A stretch of DNA of 64,000 nucleotides from NCBI RefSeq assembly GCF_009936375.1, contig NZ_AP022332.1:1545501-1609500 (forward strand). The letters are read 5' to 3'. The translations under genes were made by a program, and so were the position numbers. The stretch is from Methylosinus sp. C49 (GTDB taxonomy: Bacteria > Pseudomonadota > Alphaproteobacteria > Rhizobiales > Beijerinckiaceae). Below are positions 19,985 to 29,780 of the stretch, piece by piece. The stretch's first letter is position 1, and every line of letters starts with the position of its first letter. The notes beneath the pieces are model-generated. The model was not told where the DNA came from. It did no database searches and worked only from the letters and a program-made list of their open reading frames with translations.

Positions 19985-20896
19985 GTGAAATCGCCTCTCG
20001 CCGCCGCGCTGGTCCTCGCCCTTCTCGCCGCCTCCGGCGCTCAGGCCGTCGAGCAGAAGAAAAAGCCGCAGCCCGCGCCGGCCGCCAAGGCTCAGCCGGC
20101 CAAGGCTCCGGCGGGCAAGCCGGCGGCCGCCGTGGCCAAGGGCAAGCCGGGCGCGGCCGACGCCAAGGCGAAGCCGGCGACCGATCCCAAAACCGCTCAG
20201 GCCAAGCCTGCCGACCCCAAAGCCGCTTCCCCCGCCGCCAAGCCGCCGGCCCCGGCCCCCGCGCTTCCCGACGCCGCCAAGGCGGCCGCGGGCGCCGTCG
20301 CGGTGGGCGGAGCCGCCGCCGCTGTCGCTGTGGCGGCTCAGCCCCAGGCGCCGCTCACACGTGACGAGGCGATCAAGCGGGCCGAGGCCTCGCTCAACTC
20401 CTCTCCCGTCATGACGGCCGATTTCGTGCAGATCGGCGGCGACGGCCGACGGGCCGAGGGCAAGCTCTATGTGCATAAGGTCGGGCGCATGCGCTTCGAA
20501 TATGCGCAGCCGGCCACGATGGAGGTCGTCTCCGACGGCGTGCAGGTCGCCGTGCGCGATCGCAAGCTCAATACGCAGGACCTCTATTTCATCAATCAGA
20601 CGCCGTTGAAATTCCTTCTCAACGAGAAGGTCGATCTGCAAAAGGACGTGAAGCTCGTCGATGTCGTGATCGACGACGCGGGCGCCTCCATCTCGATAGA
20701 AGACAAGGCGACCTTCGGCGGCACGTCGAAGATCAAGCTGATCTTCGATTCCAAGACCTTCCTGCTCAAGCAATGGCAGGTCTCCGACCCGCAGGGCTAT
20801 GAGACCTTGGTGTCGCTGTTCAACGTCGACCGCAGCAGCGCGCCGGACGCCAATCTGTTCAAGATCGACAAGGGCTCGCTGCTCGATTTTCGTTGA
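19985..20896 (+). CDS. lolA: Outer-membrane lipoprotein carrier protein LolA with extended linker
   Basis: A 303-residue periplasmic chaperone. A signal peptide (about residues 1-21, ending SGAQA) is followed by about 95 residues rich in Ala, Pro and Lys. The LolA domain runs from about residue 120 to the end, with MTADFVQIGGDGRRAEGKLYV, GRMRFEY and ISIEDKATFGGTSKIKLIFD as recognisable strands. The linker makes it about 100 residues longer than usual. It starts with GTG. It shuttles lipoproteins from LolCDE to the outer membrane; no lolB is nearby. Position after ftsK, with small genes between, is common in Alphaproteobacteria. Confidence 0.92.
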   Translation: MKSPLAAALVLALLAASGAQAVEQKKKPQPAPAAKAQPAKAPAGKPAAAVAKGKPGAADAKAKPATDPKTAQAKPADPKAASPAAKPPAPAPALPDAAKAAAGAVAVGGAAAAVAVAAQPQAPLTRDEAIKRAEASLNSSPVMTADFVQIGGDGRRAEGKLYVHKVGRMRFEYAQPATMEVVSDGVQVAVRDRKLNTQDLYFINQTPLKFLLNEKVDLQKDVKLVDVVIDDAGASISIEDKATFGGTSKIKLIFDSKTFLLKQWQVSDPQGYETLVSLFNVDRSSAPDANLFKIDKGSLLDFR

Positions 20897-20917
20897 GCGA
20901 GCGAGCCCTCGTGAGGC

Positions 20918-21973
20918 TCACGCGGCTTTCAGCGACGCCATATCGATGACGAAGCGATACTTCACATCGCTCTTCACCATGCGGGCGTAAGCCGTCTCGA
21001 TCTCCTGCATGGCGATCGTCTCTATATCGGCGACAATGCCCTTCTCGGCGCAGAAATCGAGCATTTCCTGCGTTTCCTTTATGCCGCCGATCAGCGAGCC
21101 GGCGATCTGCCGCCGCTTGAAGATCAGCCCGCCCGCCGATGGCGAGGGATGCGGCGTCTCCGGCACGCCCACGAGAGTCAGCACGCCATCGCGCTTCAGC
21201 AGAGTCACATAGGCGTCGAGATCGTGAGAGACGGCGACCGTGTCGAGGATGAAATCGAGGCTGCCGGCGCGCGCCGCCATGGCCTCCGCGTCCCTCGAGA
21301 CCACGACCTCATCGGCGCCGAGCGCGAGTGCGGCCTCGCGCTTGCCCGGCGAGGTGGTGAAGGCGACGACATGCGCGCCGAGCGCATGGGCGAGCTTCAC
21401 GCCCATATGGCCGAGCCCGCCAATGCCGACGATTCCGATCTTTTTGCCCGGCCCGGCGCCCCAATGCTTCAGCGGCGACCAGGTGGTGATGCCGGCGCAG
21501 AGCAGCGGCGCGACGGCGGCGAGCTGCGCCTCGTCATGGCGAATGGCGAGCACGAAATGCTCATCGACGACGATGGCTGTCGAATAGCCGCCGAAAGTGT
21601 TCTCGCCGGAGCCGTCGAGCGCGCCATTGTAGGTGGCGACAAAGCCATGCTCGCAATATTGCTCGAGCCCGTCGTCGCAGGAGAAGCAGCGGCGGCAGCT
21701 GTCGACCATGCAGCCGACGGCGGCGATGTCTCCCACTTTGAACCGTGTCGCCTCCGCGCCGACGGCGGTCACGCGGCCGACGATCTCATGGCCCGGCACG
21801 CAAGGGTAGCGCGTGCCCGGCCATTCGCTGCGCGCGGTGTGCAGATCGGAATGGCAGACGCCGCAAAAGAGAATGTCGATCGCGACATCCTTCGGCCCCG
21901 GCGCGCGGCGCTCGATGGAGAAGGGCGCGAAAGGCGCCGTGGCGGATTGGACCGCATAGGCCTTGGTGGGCAT
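20918..21973 (-). CDS. Zinc-dependent NAD(P) alcohol dehydrogenase (YahK/cinnamyl-ADH type)
   Basis: A 351-residue medium-chain dehydrogenase. The catalytic zinc motif CGVCHSDLH lies near residue 37, followed by PGHEIVG. Structural zinc cysteines lie in SCRRCFSCDDGLEQYC, and the cofactor loop is GIGGLGHMG. The arrangement fits the broad-range aldehyde reductases of the YahK/CAD group, usually NADPH-dependent. The frame is open to 22246, but the family start MPTKAYAV fixes 21973. Upstream lies a palindromic repeat rather than another gene. Confidence 0.93.
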   Translation of the reverse strand: MPTKAYAVQSATAPFAPFSIERRAPGPKDVAIDILFCGVCHSDLHTARSEWPGTRYPCVPGHEIVGRVTAVGAEATRFKVGDIAAVGCMVDSCRRCFSCDDGLEQYCEHGFVATYNGALDGSGENTFGGYSTAIVVDEHFVLAIRHDEAQLAAVAPLLCAGITTWSPLKHWGAGPGKKIGIVGIGGLGHMGVKLAHALGAHVVAFTTSPGKREAALALGADEVVVSRDAEAMAARAGSLDFILDTVAVSHDLDAYVTLLKRDGVLTLVGVPETPHPSPSAGGLIFKRRQIAGSLIGGIKETQEMLDFCAEKGIVADIETIAMQEIETAYARMVKSDVKYRFVIDMASLKAA

Positions 21974-22080
21974 GGGTGGGCCTCGGGATTTTCGAAGGGG
22001 GGACTCGCCTCGGGCGGAGGCGGTTTCCAATAGCATGTTTCGAGGATCGGGTCGAAGGTGCGGAAGGGCGATCCCCCTCG

Positions 22081-22195
22081 CCCTCACGCTGAGGAGGCGG
22101 CGAAGCCAGCGTCTCGAAGCGCGAGGGACCAGGGGCGGCGCTGCCGGCTTCCTCGTCCTTCGAGACGCCCGCTTCGCGGGCTCCTCAGCGTGAGG
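22081..22195. repeat. REP-like palindromic element pair
   Basis: Two copies of a CCTCACGCTGAGGAG...CGTCTCGAAG...GAGG unit lie in opposite orientation, at 22081-22127 and 22151-22195, and can fold into one large hairpin. This motif resembles dispersed intergenic repeats known from Bradyrhizobium-, Rhodopseudomonas- and Methylobacterium-type genomes (family recognised from memory). It lies between the alcohol dehydrogenase and the higB stub. Confidence 0.75.
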
Positions 22196-22220
22196 AAACC
22201 TTTGACCGGCGCCGCGGAAC

Positions 22221-22259
22221 GGGTGGACAAGAGATGTCGATTTCATCGACTATCACTGA
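22221..22259 (+). pseudogene. Remnant 3' end of a higB-type toxin gene
   Basis: In frame just before higA, this stretch reads GWTRDVDFIDYH and stop, matching the usual C-terminus of RelE/HigB toxins (F-W-T...DVEIVDYH). Its TGA overlaps the antitoxin ATG as TGATG, the normal higBA junction. Six codons further upstream a stop codon closes the frame, and beyond it lies the palindromic repeat, so about 80 N-terminal toxin residues are missing. Confidence 0.65.
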
Positions 22260-22558
22260 TGAAGGCGCGGGCGATGATGAAAAATCCTGCCCATCCCGGT
22301 GGGCTCATCCGAGACAATATAGAGGAGCTGGGCCTGAGCGTCGCCGAGGCGGCGAAGGGGCTCGGCGTGACGCGGCAGCAGCTCTATCGTCTCATCAACG
22401 GGCGTCACGGGCTCACGCCGGAAATGGCGCTGCGGCTCGAGCAGGCTTTCGGCGGATCGGCCGACGCCTGGATGCGGATGCAGATCGCCTATGATCTCGC
22501 GCGGGCGCGGGCGCGGGCGAGCGTTTCCATTGCGCGACTCGCGCCGAAGGTGGCGTGA
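22259..22558 (+). CDS. higA: HigA-family antitoxin (orphan)
   Basis: A 99-residue XRE-type antitoxin. It has KNPAHPGGLIRDNI, then SVAEAAKGLGVTRQQLYRLINGRHGLTPEMALRLEQAFGGSADAWMRMQ, the helix-turn-helix and conserved tail of HigA. The ATG at 22259 overlaps the stop of the toxin remnant; a shorter start at 22277 is possible. The toxin is destroyed, so the protein can act only as a DNA-binding regulator or as a leftover. The next gene begins within or just after its stop. Confidence 0.88.
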   Translation: MKARAMMKNPAHPGGLIRDNIEELGLSVAEAAKGLGVTRQQLYRLINGRHGLTPEMALRLEQAFGGSADAWMRMQIAYDLARARARASVSIARLAPKVA

Positions 22559-22575
22559 GTTTCGGGAATGCGATC

Positions 22576-23142
22576 ATGGAAGCGCCGATTTTGATTACTG
22601 AGCGGCTTCGCCTTCGCGCTTGGCGGGATTCCGATCGGGAACCCTTTGCGGCGCTCAACGCCGATCTTCGCGTTATGAAGCACTTCTCTCGGCCGCTCGA
22701 CCGCGCGCAGAGCGACGCATTCGCCGATCGCGCGCAAGCGAAGCTCGTCAAAAGCGGGTTCGGCTTATGGGCGGTCGAAGCGCCTGGCGTCGCGCCGTTT
22801 CTCGGATTCGTCGGATTGGCCGAGCCGGCCTTCGTCGCGCATTTCACCCCGTGCGTGGAGATCGGATGGCGGCTCGCGCGCCAGCACTGGGGACAGGGCT
22901 ATGCGACCGAGGCCGCGAGAGCCGTGCTCGATCACGCTTTCCGTGTTCTCGGTTTGTCGGAAGTCGTGTCATTCACGGCGCAGGGCAATCAGCGCTCGCG
23001 TCGTGTCATGGAGCGGCTCGGGATGAGTTACGAAGCGAGCGACGATTTCGACTATCCGAATTTTCCAGTAGGGCACGAGTCGAGGCGGCACGTTCTCTAT
23101 CGTATCAAAAGCGCTGGGGAGTCGGTTCTTCGGTCTCCGTGA
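22576..23142 (+). CDS. GNAT-family N-acetyltransferase
   Basis: A 188-residue RimJ/RimL-like acetyltransferase. It has ITERLRLRAWRDSD at the start, acetyl-CoA loop region RQHWGQGYATEAA, then NQRSRRVMERLGM. A GTG at 22555 overlaps the higA stop (GTGA), and the same frame has ATG at 22576 with GGGA upstream; the ATG is chosen, but coupling to higA through the GTG is possible. The substrate is unknown. The domain is complete with no broken motifs. Confidence 0.85.
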   Translation: MEAPILITERLRLRAWRDSDREPFAALNADLRVMKHFSRPLDRAQSDAFADRAQAKLVKSGFGLWAVEAPGVAPFLGFVGLAEPAFVAHFTPCVEIGWRLARQHWGQGYATEAARAVLDHAFRVLGLSEVVSFTAQGNQRSRRVMERLGMSYEASDDFDYPNFPVGHESRRHVLYRIKSAGESVLRSP

Positions 23143-23171
23143 CAAGATTGCGGGCGACGAATGTCGCCCTC

Positions 23172-24155
23172 TCACCCCCAAAGCTCCCTCTCCGGCGGAT
23201 ACACCAGCGACCCCTCGTAGCGCAGTCCCGGCTCGCGGTCCTTCGCCAGCAGCAGCGGTCCGTCGAGATCGACGAATTCCGCGCCCTGCGCCACGATCAG
23301 CGCCGGGGCCATGGCCAGCGAGGTTCCGACCATGCAGCCGGCCATGATCGAGAAGCCGAGCCGCCGCGCCTCGGCGGCGAGCGCCAGCGCCTCGGTGAGG
23401 CCGCCGGTCTTGTCCAGCTTTATGTTCACCGCATCATAGCGACCGGCCAGAGCGGCGAGGCCGATGCGGTCATGCGCGCTCTCATCGGCGCAGATCGGCA
23501 CGGGGCGGGGGAGGCGCGTGAGCGCTTCATCGGCGCCCGCCGGCAGCGGCTGCTCGATCAGCTTTACGCCGGCCTTCGCGCAAGCTTCGCTATTGGCCGC
23601 AAAGTTTTCTTCGCGCCACGCCTCGTTGGCGTCCACGATCAGCGCCGAATCGGGAGCGCCGGCGCGCACGGCCGCAATGCGCTCGGCGTCGCCATCGCCG
23701 GCGAGCTTCACCTTCAGCAGCGGGCGATGCGCGGCCTTGGCCGCGGCCTCGCGCATTTCCTCCGGCGTTCCGACCGAGATCGTAAAAGCGGTGACGAGCG
23801 GCTCCATTCGCTCGAGCCCGGCGAGCCGATAGGCGGAAACGCCGGTGCGCTTCGCCTCCAAATCCCAGAGCGCGCAATCGGCGGCGTTGCGGGCGGCGCC
23901 CGGCGGCAGCAGGGCGGCGAGCGCGTTGCGATCGGCGCCAGCCTCCAGCAGATCGCGCACGCTCTCCAGCTGATCGACGACGCTCTCCACGCTCTCGCCA
24001 TAGCGGGCGTAGGGCACGCATTCGCCGTGGCCGACGGCGTCGCCGTCGGCGAGTCGCGCCACGACGACGACGGCCTCGGTCTTGGCGCCGCGCGAGATGA
24101 CGAATCGCCCGGCGATGGGGAAACGTTCGACGGAAATGGTCAGTTGGACGCCCAT
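23172..24155 (-). CDS. L-Ala-D/L-Glu dipeptide epimerase (enolase superfamily)
   Basis: A 327-residue member of the muconate-lactonizing subgroup. The catalytic Lys pair is Lys150 in KVKL and Lys246 in NIKLDKTGG. The metal ligands are Asp175 (VDANEAW), Glu201 (EQPLP) and Asp224 (CADES). The C-terminal DLDGPLLL is typical of dipeptide epimerases. It recycles murein peptides by epimerizing Ala-Glu. The open frame continues upstream into the divergent gene; MGVQLTISVERF at 24155 is the family start. It is divergent from the Mla-type operon. Confidence 0.9.
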   Translation of the reverse strand: MGVQLTISVERFPIAGRFVISRGAKTEAVVVVARLADGDAVGHGECVPYARYGESVESVVDQLESVRDLLEAGADRNALAALLPPGAARNAADCALWDLEAKRTGVSAYRLAGLERMEPLVTAFTISVGTPEEMREAAAKAAHRPLLKVKLAGDGDAERIAAVRAGAPDSALIVDANEAWREENFAANSEACAKAGVKLIEQPLPAGADEALTRLPRPVPICADESAHDRIGLAALAGRYDAVNIKLDKTGGLTEALALAAEARRLGFSIMAGCMVGTSLAMAPALIVAQGAEFVDLDGPLLLAKDREPGLRYEGSLVYPPERELWG

Positions 24156-24291
24156 AGCGATTTTTCCAGTTGAAACAGAGAGACTAGGCGCGTCGCGGCC
24201 AGGCTCGCGCTCGACTCTGGCTGCGGCGGAAGTTAAGACGCTGCGGGGCGCGGAGAAAGGGAGCCGCCGGCCCATAGGGCCGAAAATAGGC

Positions 24292-25437
24292 ATGGCCACG
24301 GACCTCGACCATACGGCCCGTCTCTCGTCGCGACGCGAGGGCGAGGCCGCGCGCTTCACATTGGGCGGCGAATGGGTGCTCGCCGATTCCGCCGCCCTGG
24401 AGAAGGACGCCGCCGGCATGGCCGCCGCCGCCCGCGGCTCGGCTCGCGCTATCGTCGATCTCGCGCAAATCGTCCGGCTCGACACCGCCGGCGCCTGGAT
24501 CATCGGCCGCGCGATGGACGAGCTCGCCCATGCCGGGGTCTCCGTCTCGCTGGAGGGCGCGCGGCCGGAGCACACGATTTTGCTGCAGGAGACGAAGTTT
24601 CGTCCCTTCGAGGCGCCGTCGCGCTGCCGTCGCTTCCTCATCGTCGATATTCTCGCCGATCTCGGCCGCTCCGTCGTTTCGGCGGCGCAGGACGCTTACA
24701 GCGGCGTGGGCTTTCTCGGCGAGTTCGTCGTCGCCTCGGCCGTCTCGCTGCTGGCGGCGGGGCGCTTTCGCTTCACCTCGCTCGTCTATCATATGGAGAG
24801 CTTCGGCTTTCGCAGCCTGCCGATCATCGCGCTCATCAATCTGCTCGTCGGCGCCATTGTCGCGCAGCAGGGCATATTCCAGCTGCGCCGCTTCGGCGCC
24901 GGCGCCTATGCGGTCGATCTCATCGGCATATTGGTGCTGCGCGAGCTCGGCGTGCTGCTCACCTCCATCATGATCGCCGGCCGCTCCGGCTCCGCTATCA
25001 CCGCCGAGCTCGGCTCGATGAAGATGCGCGAGGAGGTCGACGCTCTGCGCGTCATGGGCCTCTCGCCGGTCGAGGTGCTGGTGACGCCGCGCGTCTTGGC
25101 GCTGGTTCTGTCGCTGCCGCTGCTCACCTTCATCGCCGATATGTCGGCGCTGTTCGGCGGCCTGCTGGTGTGCTGGGTCTATGAGGGCATCAGCCCGGCG
25201 GCCTATCTCTCGCTGCTGCAGGCGGCGATCGGCCGCAACACTTTCATCGTCGGCCTCATAAAGGCGCCATTCATGGCGCTGGTCATCGGCATGGTGGCCG
25301 CCATGGAGGGCATGGCGACCAGAGGCTCGGCCGAATCGCTCGGCCGCCACGTCACGGCTTCAGTGGTGAAGGCGATCTTCATGGTCATCGTGCTCGACGG
25401 CTTCTTCGCCATCTTCTTCGCCTCGATCAAATATTAG
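24292..25437 (+). CDS. MlaE-family ABC permease with N-terminal STAS domain
   Basis: A 381-residue protein. Residues 10-105 form a STAS-like domain (FTLGGEWVLADSAAL; IVDLAQIVRLDTAGAWIIGRAMDEL). The rest is the MlaE permease, about five helices, with the ITAELGSMKMREEVDALRVMG cytoplasmic loop that contacts the ATPase. It is part of a phospholipid/sterol-type importer or exporter between the two membranes. The STAS domain fused to the permease replaces the separate MlaB protein. It is followed at once by the ATPase, the MCE protein and a lipoprotein. Confidence 0.93.
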   Translation: MATDLDHTARLSSRREGEAARFTLGGEWVLADSAALEKDAAGMAAAARGSARAIVDLAQIVRLDTAGAWIIGRAMDELAHAGVSVSLEGARPEHTILLQETKFRPFEAPSRCRRFLIVDILADLGRSVVSAAQDAYSGVGFLGEFVVASAVSLLAAGRFRFTSLVYHMESFGFRSLPIIALINLLVGAIVAQQGIFQLRRFGAGAYAVDLIGILVLRELGVLLTSIMIAGRSGSAITAELGSMKMREEVDALRVMGLSPVEVLVTPRVLALVLSLPLLTFIADMSALFGGLLVCWVYEGISPAAYLSLLQAAIGRNTFIVGLIKAPFMALVIGMVAAMEGMATRGSAESLGRHVTASVVKAIFMVIVLDGFFAIFFASIKY

Positions 25438-25441
25438 CCCG

Positions 25442-26281
25442 ATGACCGACCTCGCCTCGCCGACGATCGAAAAGCCCGCCGCGACGCGCGAGACGGTCAT
25501 TCGCGTGCGCGATCTCTTCGTCGCCTTCGGGCAGACGACGGTGATGCGCGGCCTCGATCTCGATGTCTATCGCGGCGAGGTGCTGGGCTTCGTCGGCGGC
25601 TCGGGGCAGGGCAAATCGGTGCTGATGCGCACCATTCTCGGCCTCGTCGACAAGCGCTCCGGCCTCATAGAGCTGTTCGGGCGGGATCGCGACAAGCTCT
25701 CCGCCGCTGAGCGCCGGCGCGTCGAGCGGCGCTGGGGCGTGCTGTTTCAGAACGGCGCGCTGTTCTCCAGCCTCACCGTGCGGCAGAATATTCAAATGCC
25801 CATGCGCGAGACCGGGCATATTTCGGCGCGGCTGATGGACGAGCTGGCGATGCTGAAGCTCGAGCTTGTCGGCCTGCCCGCGAGCGCGGCGGACAAATTT
25901 CCGGCTGAATTATCGGGCGGCATGATCAAGCGCGCCGCGCTCGCCCGCGCGCTCGCGCTCGACCCGGAGCTGGTCTTTCTCGACGAGCCGACCTCCGGTC
26001 TCGATCCCATCGGCGCTGCGGAATTCGACGAGCTGATCGCCACTCTGCAACATACGCTCGGATTGACCGTCTTCATGGTGACGCATGATCTCGACAGCCT
26101 CTATTCCATCTGCGACCGCATCGCCGCGCTCGCCGAGGGAAAGGTGATCGCCGCCGGGCCGATGGAGGAGATGCTCGCCTGCGAGCATCCTTGGCTGAAG
26201 GCTTATTTCCACGGCGTGCGCGGATCGCGCCTCGCCGGCGCGCTCGACGCGCGCAAGACGAATATGCGAGGACGAGAGTAG
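25442..26281 (+). CDS. MlaF-type ABC transporter ATP-binding protein
   Basis: A 279-residue ATPase: Walker A GGSGQGKS at 52-59, Q-loop in LFQNGALF, signature ELSGGM, Walker B LVFLDEPTSGLDP and H-loop VTHD. It begins four bases after the permease stop. It energizes lipid movement by the MlaE-type permease. The YRGEVLGFVGGSGQGKSVLMRTILGL start is typical of the MlaF/Ttg2A group. Confidence 0.94.
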   Translation: MTDLASPTIEKPAATRETVIRVRDLFVAFGQTTVMRGLDLDVYRGEVLGFVGGSGQGKSVLMRTILGLVDKRSGLIELFGRDRDKLSAAERRRVERRWGVLFQNGALFSSLTVRQNIQMPMRETGHISARLMDELAMLKLELVGLPASAADKFPAELSGGMIKRAALARALALDPELVFLDEPTSGLDPIGAAEFDELIATLQHTLGLTVFMVTHDLDSLYSICDRIAALAEGKVIAAGPMEEMLACEHPWLKAYFHGVRGSRLAGALDARKTNMRGRE

Positions 26282-26286
26282 GCCCC

Positions 26287-27171
26287 ATGGAAACCCGCGC
26301 CAATTTCGCCCTCATCGGCGCTTTCGCCCTCGCCGTGGTGTTCGCGGCCTTCGGCTTCGTCTTCTGGTTCTCGGGAGCGAGCCAGACGGCGCAATACAAG
26401 ACCTATGAGGTGCATTTCTACGGCTCGGTCAGCGGCCTGCTGCGCGGCGGCGACGTGCGTTTCAACGGGCTGAAGGTGGGCGAGGTGACGCAGCTCGCCA
26501 TTTCCGATCAAGACCCTAGCCGCGTCGACGTGCTGGTCAGCATAGACCGCAAGACGCCGGTGAAGACCAACACGCGCGCGCGTCTCGAGCAGGCCGGCTT
26601 CACCGGCGTCTCCTATGTGTCGCTCACCGGCGGCACGCCGGGCGCGGAGGAGCTGCGCGCCAGGGCGGGCGAGACCTATCCCGTCATAGAGGGCGAGCGC
26701 TCCGAGTTTCAGAATATTCTCGAGAATGTGCAGAAGCTCTCGTCCACCGCCACGGAGGTTCTCGAGCGAGTGGGCAAATTGCTCGACGCCAATTCGCAGA
26801 CCATCACGGACACGCTGCGAAACACCGAGAAATTCACCAAGGCGCTGGCCGATAATTCCGGCGGGATCGATTCTTTCATCCATGACATGTCGGAGATCAG
26901 CGCCTCGATGAAGCCGCTGCCGGCGCGCATCGACAAGCTTCTCGTCGCGATCGACCCCAAGAAGCTCAACAGCATCGCGACCGACATCGCCGGCGCCTCG
27001 GCCAATTTGAAAAACTTCTCCGGCGGCGGATTGAAGCAATACGAGCAGCTCGCCGTCGACGCCCGTAAGACGCTGGAGACGGTGGAGCGGGCCGTGCGCT
27101 CGCTGGAGAAGAACCCGCAGCAGGTGATCTTCGGCGCGAGCCCGTCTCTGCCCGAATATCGCGGCAAGTAG
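26287..27171 (+). CDS. MlaD/MCE-domain phospholipid-binding protein
   Basis: A 294-residue inner-membrane-anchored periplasmic protein. One N-terminal helix (about residues 9-31) is followed by an MCE domain (about 38-117) with YGSVSGLLRGGDVRFNGLKVG and ARLEQAGFTGVSYVSLTGG. A long alpha-helical tail (about 130-290) probably forms a channel in the hexamer. The start METRANF follows the ATPase stop by five bases; the frame upstream shadows that gene. Confidence 0.93.
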   Translation: METRANFALIGAFALAVVFAAFGFVFWFSGASQTAQYKTYEVHFYGSVSGLLRGGDVRFNGLKVGEVTQLAISDQDPSRVDVLVSIDRKTPVKTNTRARLEQAGFTGVSYVSLTGGTPGAEELRARAGETYPVIEGERSEFQNILENVQKLSSTATEVLERVGKLLDANSQTITDTLRNTEKFTKALADNSGGIDSFIHDMSEISASMKPLPARIDKLLVAIDPKKLNSIATDIAGASANLKNFSGGGLKQYEQLAVDARKTLETVERAVRSLEKNPQQVIFGASPSLPEYRGK

Positions 27172-27269
27172 AGGCGTTGCTCTTTGATGGCCTGCGACGT
27201 TCGAGTAAGCTTGGAATCACTGTGGAAAGCGACGCGGCGTCGCGCGCGATCAGCGGGAAGGATGGATCC

Positions 27270-27854
27270 ATGACGCCGTCGAGAGCGTCGCTCTCCCTCA
27301 TTCTGCTCGCCGCTCTGGCGCTCGCGGCTTGCGGCGGCGCGCCGCAGCGCGAGAGCTTCGATCTCGGCGGCCCCGGCGATGTGGGGCGCACGCTGGCGCG
27401 GCCCTTGCGCGGCACGCTCGCCGTCGCCGAGCCGCAGGCGGTGCAGCCCATCGACTCCGATCGCATCGTCGTGCGCACTGGGCCGAACGAGGTCGCCAAT
27501 CTCGCCGAGGCGCAATGGGTGGACCGGCTGCCGCGGCTCGTGCAGGCGCGGCTCATCGCGGGCTTCGACATCGGCCGCCGCGCCGGCTCCGTCGTGCGCG
27601 CCGGAATGATCGCGGACCATGTGCTCTCGACCGAGATTCGACGTTTCGAGATCGATGTGACGACCTCCGAGGCGGTGGTCGAGATCGCCGCCAGAATGCT
27701 CGATTCGCGCGGCGCGCCGATGGGGCAGGGACGCGTCTTCTCGAGCCGCGCGCCGGCGCCCCATTCCACCGGCGCTGCGGCGACGCAGGCGCTGGACGAG
27801 GCGCTGACCGCGACCGTCGGCCAGATCGTGCGTTGGACGGCGGCGCAAGTCTGA
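27270..27854 (+). CDS. ABC-transport auxiliary lipoprotein (PqiC-like)
   Basis: A 194-residue lipoprotein with lipobox LALAAC, Cys21 being the lipidated residue. The body has LSTEIRRFEIDVTTSEAVVEIAARMLD and ends TQALDEALTATVGQIVRW, the layout of PqiC/DUF330-type outer-membrane partners of MCE systems. The ATG at 27270 is preceded by GGAAGGA. It closes the four-gene Mla-type operon and probably receives lipid on the outer membrane. Confidence 0.85.
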   Translation: MTPSRASLSLILLAALALAACGGAPQRESFDLGGPGDVGRTLARPLRGTLAVAEPQAVQPIDSDRIVVRTGPNEVANLAEAQWVDRLPRLVQARLIAGFDIGRRAGSVVRAGMIADHVLSTEIRRFEIDVTTSEAVVEIAARMLDSRGAPMGQGRVFSSRAPAPHSTGAAATQALDEALTATVGQIVRWTAAQV

Positions 27855-27860
27855 GCCGGC

Positions 27861-27886
27861 GCCCGCGACATGAGGCCGTCGCGGGC
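27861..27886 (+). terminator. Hairpin after the Mla-type operon
   Basis: Perfect 9-bp stem GCCCGCGAC / GTCGCGGGC with an eight-base loop, six bases after the lipoprotein stop. It lacks a T-tract, so termination is probable but not certain. Confidence 0.5.
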
Positions 27887-28041
27887 TCGAGGAAAGACTA
27901 GCGCGTCCGCCCTACCGATGATAACTGATCGCGCGATAGGACGAGCGTCGGGCCGAAGCTTCGGGCGAGGGACTTCGGCGGCCCGCCGAATTTGCGCCAG
28001 CGGCAGGCGCGCCGACACGTCAACGGAAGAGACAGAGCACC

Positions 28042-28431
28042 ATGGTGAAGACCAGCCTCTACGACCAAGCGAACCGCTATGGCGCCGAGCCCGGCGGCGG
28101 CGCTCCGACCAAGGCGAAGATCACTTTCGTCGATTCGCATGGTCAGGCCCGCACGGTCGAAGGCGAGACGGGCTCCACGGTCATGGAGACGGCGCGCCGC
28201 AACGACATTCCCGAGATTCCGGCCGAATGCGGCGGCGCCTGCGCCTGCGCCACCTGCCATGTCTATGTGGACGAGGCCTGGGTCGAGAAAGCCGGCAAGC
28301 CGTCGCAGATGGAAGAGGACATGCTGGACTTCGCCTTCGACGTGAAGCCCAATTCGCGCCTCAGCTGCCAGATCACCGTGCGGCCGGAGCTCGACGGCCT
28401 CGTGGTGACGACGCCTTCCCAGCAGGGGTGA
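28042..28431 (+). CDS. [2Fe-2S] ferredoxin (adrenodoxin/putidaredoxin type)
   Basis: A 129-residue ferredoxin. The cluster cysteines Cys63, Cys69, Cys72 and Cys109 fit C-x5-C-x2-C-x36-C of vertebrate/ISC-type ferredoxins. A 25-residue N-terminal extension precedes the fold, and the C-terminus is short. The flanking genes lack isc/hsc partners. A ferredoxin-NADP reductase follows 272 bp downstream on the same strand, behind a terminator, so the two could make an electron chain without being an operon. Confidence 0.93.
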   Translation: MVKTSLYDQANRYGAEPGGGAPTKAKITFVDSHGQARTVEGETGSTVMETARRNDIPEIPAECGGACACATCHVYVDEAWVEKAGKPSQMEEDMLDFAFDVKPNSRLSCQITVRPELDGLVVTTPSQQG

Positions 28432-28463
28432 GGGCTCCGAAGCCGCCGAATTCGACGGACGAG

Positions 28464-28490
28464 AACGCCGCCCCGCGCGGCGTTTTTTTT
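28464..28490 (+). terminator. Rho-independent terminator after the ferredoxin gene
   Basis: An 8-bp stem AACGCCGC / GCGGCGTT with a five-base loop, ending in a run of eight T. It is the strongest terminator signal in the window. Confidence 0.92.
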
Positions 28491-28556
28491 CGTGTTCGTT
28501 TCGACCTCCCGAAGACATTTGCATGACGGCGCGGATGCTATAGACCATGGCCGTGA

Positions 28557-29738
<1,182 letters not shown>

Positions 29739-29780
29739 TCGCCGAGCCTCGTCCTTTGGTCGCGCGCGGAGGAGGGGCGA

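Noticed and set aside
22058-22258. Upstream extension of higA through the repeat
   Set aside because: The extra residues are Arg-rich repeat sequence; the HigA domain starts at or after 22259.
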